DNA of 32,251 bases, from the NCBI GenBank assembly GCA_027490915.1, contig JAIXXG010000090.1, positions 1-32,251 on the forward strand, written 5' to 3'. Position numbers and translations under genes: made by a program. The notes beneath the pieces were generated by a model. It saw nothing but the letters and a program-made list of their open reading frames with translations. It did no database searches and was not told the DNA's origin. The stretch comes from Microbacteriaceae bacterium (lineage in GTDB: Bacteria > Actinomycetota > Actinomycetes > Actinomycetales > Microbacteriaceae). This document shows positions 14,050-21,369 of the stretch, piece by piece. Every line of letters starts with the position of its first letter. Position 1 is the stretch's first letter.

Positions 14050-15746
14050 AGCGCGTGATCGTTCGAGGGCTCGCCCTCGTCTCGTGTCTGGCTCTTGTCC
14101 TGGGTATGGCGGTGGGCCCGAGCGCCCCGTCCGCAGAGGCGAGCTCGCGGGTGTACCAGCCGATCTCAGGCGCCGGATCGACCTGGTCGGCCAACGCGCT
14201 GCAGCAATGGATCAGAAACGTCTTCGACAACTACCGCTGGCGGGTGACGTATGACGACCGAGGGTCCTCCGCGGGTCGGCAGCTGTTCGCCCAGGGCACC
14301 GTCGACTTTGCTGTGAGCGAGATTCCGTACGCGCTTGCGAACAGCGACAGCCCTGACCCTCGGCCGAGCCGCCAGTTCGCGTACCTCCCCATCGTCGCCG
14401 GAGGCACGTCGTTCATGTACAACCTTGTCATCGGCGGTCAGCGGGTGACGAACCTCCGACTCTCCGGCGAGACCGTCTCGAAGATCTTCACGGGCGTGAT
14501 CACGTCGTGGGACCACCCGGAGATCGCCGCCGACAACCCCCGACTCTCTCTTCCTGCCATCCCGATTGTTCCCGTGGTGCGCTCGGACGGATCCGGCACG
14601 ACGGCACAATTCACGGCGTGGATGCGGTCGCAGCATTCGGCGATCTGGACGGCATACTGCCAGCGAGCAGGACGCTCGAACTGTGGCATCACGTCGAACT
14701 ACCCCACCATTGCCGGATCGCGTTTCGTTGCGCAGCAGGGGTCGAACGGCGTGGCGGGGTACGTGGCGCAGTCCGCCGCCGTGGGTGCGATCACCTACGT
14801 CGAGTACTCGTACGCGTTGAACGCCCGGTTCCCCGTCGCGAAACTTCTGAACAGGGCTGGCTTTTACACCGAGCCGACCGCCTCGAACGTCTCTGTCGCG
14901 CTCTTGGGCTCTGTGATCAACAACGATCCGAACTCGCCTGACTACCTCACTCAGCAGCTGAACGGCGTCTACAACAACCCCGACCCGCGAACGTATCCGC
15001 TCGCGAGCTACTCGTACATGATCATCCCCACCGCGATCCAAGGGAGTTTCACCGCGGAGAAAGGGTTGACCCTCGCCGACTTCTCGGCGTACTTCCTCTG
15101 CGAAGGCCAGCAGCAGGCCGAAGTGCTCGGCTATTCGCCGCTGCCCATCAACTTGGTGAGGGCGGGGCTCGAGCAGGTCGCCAAGATTCCTGGAGGAGAC
15201 CCGGCGACGAAGGACATCAGCCGGTGCAACAACCCGACGTTCTCTCCCGACGGCAGCAACCGTCTCGCGAACACCGCACCCCAGCCGCAGGCGTGCGACC
15301 GTCAAGGTCCCGATCAGTGTGCGACCGGCACGGGTGGTGCACGCGACACCCCCACCGCCCCGAACGCTGGCGGGGGATCCGGTTCTGGAAGTGGCCAGGA
15401 CGGCGCGAATGCCGGAGACGGAACCGGCAGTGGGTTGGGTGACGGAAGTGACGCCGGCGGCGGAGGGCTCCCTTCTCTCGCGGGCGGTGGCGGCCCAGCG
15501 ATCGTTGTCGGTCAGCCCGTGACGATCCCTGCTTCGGGCATTCCGATCGCCGCAACAGTGGCCGCGCTTGCCTTGCTCGCTCTGGTCATCACTGCCGCCT
15601 TCGCTCCCGCGATTCTGACCCGTCGACGCGCGGCCGCTCTCTCCGCTTCCGCGAGCGCACGTTCCTCGCAACCATCCGATCGTCGAACGTTCAGCTCTCG
15701 GACGACGGAACTGTGGCAGTCGATTAGGGGAAGGAACCTACCGTGA
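14046..15746 (+). CDS. pstS: PstS-like phosphate-binding protein, anchored by a C-terminal membrane helix
   Basis: A 566-residue exported binding protein. Residues 1-35 are a Sec signal peptide ending near SAEASS, with no lipobox Cys. The PstS fold follows: GAGSTW near 40, VDFAVSEIPY, AYLPIVAGGTSFMYN, LRLSGETVSKIFTGVITSWDHPEI, and the phosphate-binding loop VVRSDGSGTTAQF near 177-189, all canonical. After about 400 comes a Gly/Ser/Asp-rich linker, then a single helix (about 497-525) and a basic tail of about 40 residues. Most Gram-positive PstS proteins are lipoproteins, so this anchor differs. IPASG just before the helix vaguely resembles a sorting motif, but the tail is too long for a normal sorting signal. 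Start and stop are both GTGA overlaps. Confidence 0.88.
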   Translation: MKRVIVRGLALVSCLALVLGMAVGPSAPSAEASSRVYQPISGAGSTWSANALQQWIRNVFDNYRWRVTYDDRGSSAGRQLFAQGTVDFAVSEIPYALANSDSPDPRPSRQFAYLPIVAGGTSFMYNLVIGGQRVTNLRLSGETVSKIFTGVITSWDHPEIAADNPRLSLPAIPIVPVVRSDGSGTTAQFTAWMRSQHSAIWTAYCQRAGRSNCGITSNYPTIAGSRFVAQQGSNGVAGYVAQSAAVGAITYVEYSYALNARFPVAKLLNRAGFYTEPTASNVSVALLGSVINNDPNSPDYLTQQLNGVYNNPDPRTYPLASYSYMIIPTAIQGSFTAEKGLTLADFSAYFLCEGQQQAEVLGYSPLPINLVRAGLEQVAKIPGGDPATKDISRCNNPTFSPDGSNRLANTAPQPQACDRQGPDQCATGTGGARDTPTAPNAGGGSGSGSGQDGANAGDGTGSGLGDGSDAGGGGLPSLAGGGGPAIVVGQPVTIPASGIPIAATVAALALLALVITAAFAPAILTRRRAAALSASASARSSQPSDRRTFSSRTTELWQSIRGRNLP

Positions 15747-18460
15747 CCGCCGTGAAGAACAGCGCCCGCCTCGGCCGTCGGGTCGCCGCGGCACGCTGGA
15801 CCAGCGGTGCAGTCGCGATCGCAGCGGCGCTCGGTCTGGTCGTCAGCGGGTTACCGACGAGCGGTGCGACAGCGGCGACCCCATCCTCGCTCACTGTTCG
15901 CTGGGTCGGTGATTCTTCGAGCGCGGCCGCGAATCAGCCGCCGCGCAGCGAGACCAGCGTGCACTTCTCGCAGTTCCGCAATCTGAGTGTCACCGTCTCT
16001 CAGACTGCCGATCTCGCAGACCAGTCGATCAGGGTCGCCGTTGCGGGGTTCGCGCCCACGCAGTCGAGCTCCTCGTTCGGTACCAATGCCCGGAACTTCA
16101 TCCAGGCAATGCAGTGCTGGGGTCCTGACCCGTTAGCCCCCGACTTCCGGGAGACGTGCCAGTGGGGCGGGCGATACTTTTCGGCGAACAACGGCGTCGG
16201 AGACAGCGTCTTCGTTGACAACACCATGCGGGTGTCGTCGCTCGACATCGCCCCGGGCACCCCTGGCGCGGCAGATCGGGACGTGCCGTTCCGAACGATC
16301 GATGGCCGCGAGTTCTCGGGCCTTCTAACGAACGACGATCTCGATAGTGATGGCCAGCTCGAGACCCGTTATCCGATCCTCGACATTTTCGGCCCGGCAA
16401 CGACGAACGAGGTCACGAGCGCGCGGGTCGGTGCGGACGGTACCGGGTTCTTCGACTTCGAGGTGCAGTCCGCCGATCAGGCTCCGCACATGGGTTGCGG
16501 CACGGCGGAGGCACGTCGGTGCTGGCTCGTCATTGTGCCGCGAGGCTCCGTGTTCTCGGGGAAACCGAGCGAGGCCACACCGGACAGCGCTTCCGGTGCG
16601 TGCAGCCAGTACCTGCCGCTCAACCGGTTCGAGCCGTACCCCTTCGGGTTCTCCGGGGCCGACCAGGGCGGCAGCCCGCTGAATCCCGCTTGTGACTACT
16701 GGGACAACCGCATCGTTGTTCCCCTCGACTTCCGGCCCACAGGCGCATCCTGCGAGTTGGGAAGCGCGGAGCAGCGGGTTATCGGGTCAGAGTTGATGGT
16801 CAGCGCGATGAGCTCGTGGCAGCCCGACCTGTGCTCGGCTCTCAAGACGACATTCAGTTTCGCGACGAACCCCGATCGGCTCGCTCGGGTTCGTCTCCTC
16901 GAGGGCCAGGCGTCGGTCGCCTACTCCGGGTATCCCCTCTCGTCTGGCGAACTGGAGACGGAGGTGGAGCGGCAACTGCTCGCCGATACCGACTTCGCGT
17001 ACGCGCCGGTGGCGATCTCCGGGGTTGCCATTGCCTTTCTCAGCGAGCTTCCGGACGGTCGTGTCGAGAACTTGACGCTGTCTCCCCGCCTGCTTGCGAA
17101 GCTTCTGACGCAGTCGTACCGGTTCACCGTGCCTGTCAGCACGGGCGACCCGCAGCGGAACGTCGCGCACCTTCCCGCGGTGAATCGAACCTACTTTTAT
17201 CTGAACCAAGATCCTGAGTTTCAGGCCCTCAACCCGACGAACTTCTCCCAGTTCACGCAGAACCCGGCGCTCCTGCTGCCTGGGCCCGGTGGCGCGGACG
17301 CGTTCCGCCAAGTCTGGCGTTGGCTGCAGTCCGACGCGGCAGCCGTGGCCTTCCTCAACGGCGAGCCCGATCCGTACGGCATGACGGTCAACCCGTACTA
17401 CCTGCCACTCGGACACCCGAACGCCACCGTGCCCGAGGCCGATGACCTTGGACGGTGGATCGGTGCTGACGGCCAGGTCGTCGCGTCGGTCGCGGATGCT
17501 CGACGGAAGCCGGTCGGGCTTTCCAACATCGACGGCTCGCCTCTCTCCCTTGCCACGGCGCCGATCGACACCTTCTTGAAGGCTGACCGCTCGCAGGTCG
17601 TGCTGCAGGTCGGTGTGCTGCCCGGGGGTGGGCCGCGCTATGCCCGGTTCGACACGCTTCAGTTCGCTCCCTATGTCGAGTCGATGCTGTCGGGTTCGCG
17701 CGCGGCCTTCCGGGCGGAGCCGAATAGCCGCACGATCTGGGACCCGTCGGCGATCAACGCGGCCGGCGAGGTCGGAGACTGGCGGTCCACGGGCGCGCAG
17801 CTTCCGGGTCAGAAGTTCATGCTCGTCATCACCGACAGCGCTTCCGCGCTGAGGTACGGCCTGTCGCTCGCGAAGCTCCAGGGCGAGGGCGACGATGCGG
17901 CGATCAGCTTTTCGAGCGCCTCCCTCTCCGCGGCTCTCAGCGCGCTGCGGCCGACCAACGTCGCTACCGTGAAGCAGGTCGATCCGGCTGCAGTCTCCGG
18001 GGCCGGTTATCCGCTGGCGATCATCACCTACGCTGCCGTCAATCTGACCGAGGCCCCGGCTGCAGAGCGAGCCGTGCTCGCGTCGATGATTCGCCGGGTG
18101 ACGACATCGGGCCAGACTCCGGGCACGGGCTCGGGCCAGCTGCCGCCCGGATACCTGCCGCTGACTCCGTCCTTGGTAGCTGAGGCAACTGCCGCGGCAA
18201 CCCTGGTCGAGCGGTACCCCAATGTCGGAACGAGCTCGACGACGCCGCCGGTTCCGCCTCTGCCCGGCTTCAACGATGCGGGTGACCCGGTTGACAGCGA
18301 TCCGACTCCTGAGGAGTCCGGGGCCGAGGAGCTCACTGAGGCCGTGGGGGAAGGGCCGGCAGCCGAGCCGATCGCACGTTCCGCGTTGGCGGTCGCCCTT
18401 TTCGGTGGGCTTGCTGGGGTCTTCGGCGCACCGCTCTTGATGAGAGGTCGTCTGACATGA
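15743..18460 (+). CDS. Large exported membrane-anchored protein (905 aa) with a PstS-like segment
   Basis: Starts at GTG 15743 (AAGGA seven bases upstream), overlapping the pstS stop. A signal peptide (about 1-45) is followed by a large, Cys-containing extracellular domain. A C-terminal helix (about 877-900) then ends in MRGRLT, so the protein is probably anchored with its bulk outside. Residues about 388-455 (SVAYSGYPL, FAYAPVAISGVAIAFLSEL, LTLSPRLLAKLLTQSY) line up in order with the VDFAVSEIPY, FAYLPIVAGG and LSGETVSKIF blocks of the adjacent PstS. I see no SGSGT phosphate loop. The N-terminal 350 residues (SVHFSQFRNLSVTVSQT, paired Cys such as MQCWGPD...ETCQWGG) match nothing I recognise. 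It may be a decayed or re-purposed binding protein that partners the importer. Confidence 0.82.
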   Translation: MTAVKNSARLGRRVAAARWTSGAVAIAAALGLVVSGLPTSGATAATPSSLTVRWVGDSSSAAANQPPRSETSVHFSQFRNLSVTVSQTADLADQSIRVAVAGFAPTQSSSSFGTNARNFIQAMQCWGPDPLAPDFRETCQWGGRYFSANNGVGDSVFVDNTMRVSSLDIAPGTPGAADRDVPFRTIDGREFSGLLTNDDLDSDGQLETRYPILDIFGPATTNEVTSARVGADGTGFFDFEVQSADQAPHMGCGTAEARRCWLVIVPRGSVFSGKPSEATPDSASGACSQYLPLNRFEPYPFGFSGADQGGSPLNPACDYWDNRIVVPLDFRPTGASCELGSAEQRVIGSELMVSAMSSWQPDLCSALKTTFSFATNPDRLARVRLLEGQASVAYSGYPLSSGELETEVERQLLADTDFAYAPVAISGVAIAFLSELPDGRVENLTLSPRLLAKLLTQSYRFTVPVSTGDPQRNVAHLPAVNRTYFYLNQDPEFQALNPTNFSQFTQNPALLLPGPGGADAFRQVWRWLQSDAAAVAFLNGEPDPYGMTVNPYYLPLGHPNATVPEADDLGRWIGADGQVVASVADARRKPVGLSNIDGSPLSLATAPIDTFLKADRSQVVLQVGVLPGGGPRYARFDTLQFAPYVESMLSGSRAAFRAEPNSRTIWDPSAINAAGEVGDWRSTGAQLPGQKFMLVITDSASALRYGLSLAKLQGEGDDAAISFSSASLSAALSALRPTNVATVKQVDPAAVSGAGYPLAIITYAAVNLTEAPAAERAVLASMIRRVTTSGQTPGTGSGQLPPGYLPLTPSLVAEATAAATLVERYPNVGTSSTTPPVPPLPGFNDAGDPVDSDPTPEESGAEELTEAVGEGPAAEPIARSALAVALFGGLAGVFGAPLLMRGRLT

Positions 18461-18516
18461 CCGACCTCCTCATCACTACGACCATCTGCGATTCGACAGT
18501 GCCCCGAAACGCAGAA

Positions 18517-18553
18517 ACCTCCCTCTCGTCACGAATCGTGACGAGAGGGAGGT
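18517..18553. terminator. Perfect 18-bp inverted repeat, strong intra-operon hairpin
   Basis: 18517-18534 is the exact reverse complement of 18536-18553, with a single central base at 18535. Transcribed, it gives an exceptionally stable hairpin 56 bases after the stop of the 905-aa gene and 41 bases before the ribosome binding site of the next gene. No T-run follows on the plus strand. It could be a partial terminator, an RNA-processing or stability element that sets different levels for the upstream and downstream genes, or a protein-binding palindrome. Confidence 0.75.
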
Positions 18554-18609
18554 GTGCTCGCCGTGGCGAGTGCTTCCACTGGGCACCTTAGCAAAAGAGG
18601 TTGATCGCA

Positions 18610-19722
18610 ATGAAAGCTCGCAATAAGCGCATAGGAGTTATCGCGGCCGCTGCCGCGATCGGCGCCCTCGTCTTCGGCGTCGCGTCTCCCGGTCTTGCCG
18701 ACCCCGCAGGGGGCACGTTCAAGCCGATCGTCGGTGTCGGTTCTGACACGACGCAGGATGTCGTCGGCGGTCTGGCCTCGGTCATCCCCGAGATCGGCAG
18801 CTACAACGCTGGTGGCGGCACTATTCAGGTGTCGGATGGCGGCCCCACGTTCAACCGGCCGAACGGCTCGACCGCCGGTGTTCAGGCCCTCAGCGCTTCC
18901 GTGAACGACACTGGCACGCGTACCTGGCCGGCGAGCGGCGGCGTCAGCATCACCGGCCAGATCGACTTCGCGCGCAGTTCGAGTGCGCCGTCCGGTTCGT
19001 TCCCCGGCACGCAGCTCACCTTCATCCCCTTCGCGCGTGACGCTGTCACCTTCGCGGTGAACGCTGCAAGTGACTTCCCTCGGGACATCCCCCTTGGCAG
19101 CTCGGCGCAGGACTCTATCTCCCCGGCGCCTTTCACGCTCCGCAACATCTATCGCTGCACTGTTACGACGTACCTTGATGAGGACCTCAACCCGGTGACG
19201 ATCCGTCCGCTCATCCCGCAGAGTGGCTCCGGAACCCGGTCCTTCTGGATCGGCGCGCTGGGCCTGACTGAGGGCACCCTGGGTGGGTGCGTCACCGACC
19301 TGGGCAACACGGTGCAGGAGCACAGCGGCGCCCAGGTCACGGGCCCTGGCGACATCGTGCCCTTCTCGATCGCGCAATACATCGCGCAGGGCAACTACTC
19401 CACGTTGCCGACCACCGTCGCCGAGCGGCGTTTCCAGGTCGAGCTGGGGCGCATCGGAACGGTCAAGCCGGTCATCCCCTCGGTCGGCGGGGGCGTTGAG
19501 CTCAACGGAGACTTCCCGGTGAGCCGCCTCGTCTTCAACGTCGTCGAGACCGCTCGCATCACTGAGGGCGACCCGAAGTACGACGCGCAGCTCGCTGCGG
19601 CGTTCGTGGGCACCGGTTCCGATGTGTGCCAGGCGAGCTCGACCATCGTGCAGTACGGCTTCGGCACGATCGGGGCCCTCTGCGGCAACACCACCACCTA
19701 CAAGCAGGGCTTCCGCTACTAA
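18610..19722 (+). CDS. Secreted PstS-like substrate-binding protein
   Basis: A 370-residue protein with a signal peptide (KARNKRIG, then an Ala/Gly hydrophobic core, cleavage near GLADPAG). There is no lipobox and no membrane anchor, so it is predicted to be released or wall-held by partners. Binding-protein features are VGVGSDTTQD near 43, FNRPNGSTAGVQAL, GQIDFARSSS, LTFIPFARDAVTFAVN, IRPLIPQSGSGTRSFW (phosphate-type SGSGT loop near 205) and EHSGAQV with IVPFSIAQYIAQGN. The same arrangement is seen in secreted PstS-like proteins of other actinobacteria. ATG 18610 is chosen over an upstream TTG because AAGAGG (18595-18600) is nine bases before it. It is the second intact binding protein of the operon. 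Confidence 0.85.
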   Translation: MKARNKRIGVIAAAAAIGALVFGVASPGLADPAGGTFKPIVGVGSDTTQDVVGGLASVIPEIGSYNAGGGTIQVSDGGPTFNRPNGSTAGVQALSASVNDTGTRTWPASGGVSITGQIDFARSSSAPSGSFPGTQLTFIPFARDAVTFAVNAASDFPRDIPLGSSAQDSISPAPFTLRNIYRCTVTTYLDEDLNPVTIRPLIPQSGSGTRSFWIGALGLTEGTLGGCVTDLGNTVQEHSGAQVTGPGDIVPFSIAQYIAQGNYSTLPTTVAERRFQVELGRIGTVKPVIPSVGGGVELNGDFPVSRLVFNVVETARITEGDPKYDAQLAAAFVGTGSDVCQASSTIVQYGFGTIGALCGNTTTYKQGFRY

Positions 19723-19752
19723 GGCGGGCGCACTGATACAGGAGACATGACA

Positions 19753-21213
19753 ATGTCGATACTCTCTCGAGGTATTGCCAGGGCTGCCATTGTGGCGCTC
19801 GTGGTCGGAGGGGTCGTCAGTGCGCCGCAGGTTGCGGTCGCTGACGAGATCACCCCGCCGGCGACGGTCACGATCACCCCCACGAGCGGAAACGTCTCGG
19901 ATGCCATCTTCCTCACGTCGATCACGGTGTCGACGGGCTGCCCCACGGGCTACCGCGCCGGCAGCAGCACGATGGTCGCCCAAGGTGCGACCGTGCAGTC
20001 GGTGGCGAACGTGAGGACCGCCGCGACGTCGAACTACCAGAACGTGTACGGCACGTTCGGTCTTGACGGCACCGCGATCAGCATCAACCGTTCGATCTCC
20101 CCGACGAACAACTACGTCAGCAACAAGTCGCTGTCGTCGTTGAGCACCCCGCTCACGGCAGGCGCCTTCGAGCTTCGGGTGTACTGCTTCGCGGGAGCTA
20201 CGCCGAACTACACGACCGACAAGTGGTTCAAGCTGGCGCTTGAGCTCGACGGTTCTGGCAACTGGAGCATCGCCGCGACTCCCGACCCGGAGCAGGTCAT
20301 CAACCGCCTGCAGGGTTCGGACCGTTACGCGACGGCTGTCGAGGTGTCGAAGGAGTTTGAGTCGTTCGGCGGGGCTGAGGGAAGCGTCGCCTACGTCGCA
20401 ACGGGCGCGAACTTCCCTGACGCACTCGTGGCTGCTGCCGCTGCGGGATCTCAGCAGGCACCGCTCCTGCTGACTCCGACGGCGAGCATGCCCGCCGTGG
20501 TCATTGCCGAGCTCCAGCGTCTGGATCCCGCGCGGGTCGTCATCGTCGGTGGTACGGGTGCCGTCTCGGCTGCCGTCCGGTCGCAGATCACCGGGGCTCT
20601 CCCCGACGCGATCGTCGACCGCCTCGGAGGTGCCTCGAGGTACGAGACCGCTCGCCTGGTCGTCCAGGATGCGTTCCCCGGTGTGGACTCGGTCTACGTC
20701 GCCACCGGTCGGAACTTCCCGGATGCTCTGGCAGCGGCCGCGGCTGCCGTGCGGCGTGGCGCTGCCGTCATGATCACCGACGGCAACGCCCCGACTCTGG
20801 GCGCGGACGCGCTCGCGGTCGTTCAGCCCGACGCCGTCACATCGGTCTACATCGCTGGCGGTACGGGCGCGGTCTCGGCCGGAATCCAGACGCAGCTGAA
20901 CACTCTCAAGGGCGCGCCGAACGTGACGCGTTACGCGGGAGCCAACCGTTACGAGACCTCGTTGCTCCTGAATCGGGGTGTTCCGGGAGGCTTCGGCCCG
21001 ACGGCATACCTGGCGACGGGCACTGGTTTCGCCGATGCTCTCGGTGGCGCCGCCCTGGCGGGCGCTACCGGTAGCGCCCTCTACACCGTTCCGCCGACGT
21101 GCGTGCCCTCGGGCGTGCGCACGGATCTCGAGGACTACGCCACGGTCACCCTTCTGGGTGGACCGGGCGCCTTGAGCGCGGCGGTACTCAACCTGACGGT
21201 GTGCCCGAGCTAG
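19753..21213 (+). CDS. Secreted cell-wall-binding repeat (CWB2) protein
   Basis: A 486-residue exported protein with a signal peptide ending near VAVADE. It has an N-terminal beta-rich, Thr/Ser-rich domain (about 30-180) of unknown role and three cell wall binding repeat 2 (PF04122-type) units: INRLQGSDRYATAVEVS near 182, VDRLGGASRYETARLVV near 287 and VTRYAGANRYETSLLLN near 390. Each shows the R-x-x-G-x-x-R-Y-x-T-A start and the ATG-x-x-FPDAL and VGGTGAVS blocks. CWB2 domains hold proteins to the Gram-positive wall through anionic polymers (known from clostridial surface proteins). ATG 19753 is preferred over 19747: AGGAG (19740-19744) is eight bases from the former and only two from the latter. 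The gap to the preceding gene is 30 bases. Confidence 0.9.
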   Translation: MSILSRGIARAAIVALVVGGVVSAPQVAVADEITPPATVTITPTSGNVSDAIFLTSITVSTGCPTGYRAGSSTMVAQGATVQSVANVRTAATSNYQNVYGTFGLDGTAISINRSISPTNNYVSNKSLSSLSTPLTAGAFELRVYCFAGATPNYTTDKWFKLALELDGSGNWSIAATPDPEQVINRLQGSDRYATAVEVSKEFESFGGAEGSVAYVATGANFPDALVAAAAAGSQQAPLLLTPTASMPAVVIAELQRLDPARVVIVGGTGAVSAAVRSQITGALPDAIVDRLGGASRYETARLVVQDAFPGVDSVYVATGRNFPDALAAAAAAVRRGAAVMITDGNAPTLGADALAVVQPDAVTSVYIAGGTGAVSAGIQTQLNTLKGAPNVTRYAGANRYETSLLLNRGVPGGFGPTAYLATGTGFADALGGAALAGATGSALYTVPPTCVPSGVRTDLEDYATVTLLGGPGALSAAVLNLTVCPS

Positions 21214-21296
21214 CGCTCGGTACGCCCTGGCGAGAGACGGACGGGACGGCCGACCACTGAGCGGCAATCCCGTCGGCACCGAACTCTCCCGCCGGC

Positions 21297-21330
21297 GATG
21301 GGGGTGGGGGCTCAGGCCCCCACCCCCATC
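21297..21330 (+). terminator. Strong 15-bp hairpin with TCAG loop
   Basis: 21297-21311 pairs perfectly with 21316-21330 around TCAG. It lies 83 bases after the CWB2 gene stop and 39 bases before the start of the next gene. The G/C-rich stem lacks a T-run. With the hairpin at 18517-18553 it brackets the secreted binding protein and CWB2 genes. Confidence 0.75.
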
Positions 21331-21369
21331 CGCCCGAAACGCTTTGTGATAACCCAGGTAAAGGTCCTC

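Noticed and set aside
15520-15560. IPASG before a hydrophobic helix in PstS as a sortase sorting signal
   Set aside because: It is followed by a tail of about 40 residues instead of a short basic end, the motif is not a standard LPxTG/LAxTG, and the only sortase-like gene nearby lacks catalytic residues.
20296-21213. Repeated segments that could suggest a tandem DNA repeat or CRISPR
   Set aside because: The periodicity is at protein level (three CWB2 repeats of about 100 residues); the DNA copies differ and there are no short identical repeats with spacers.
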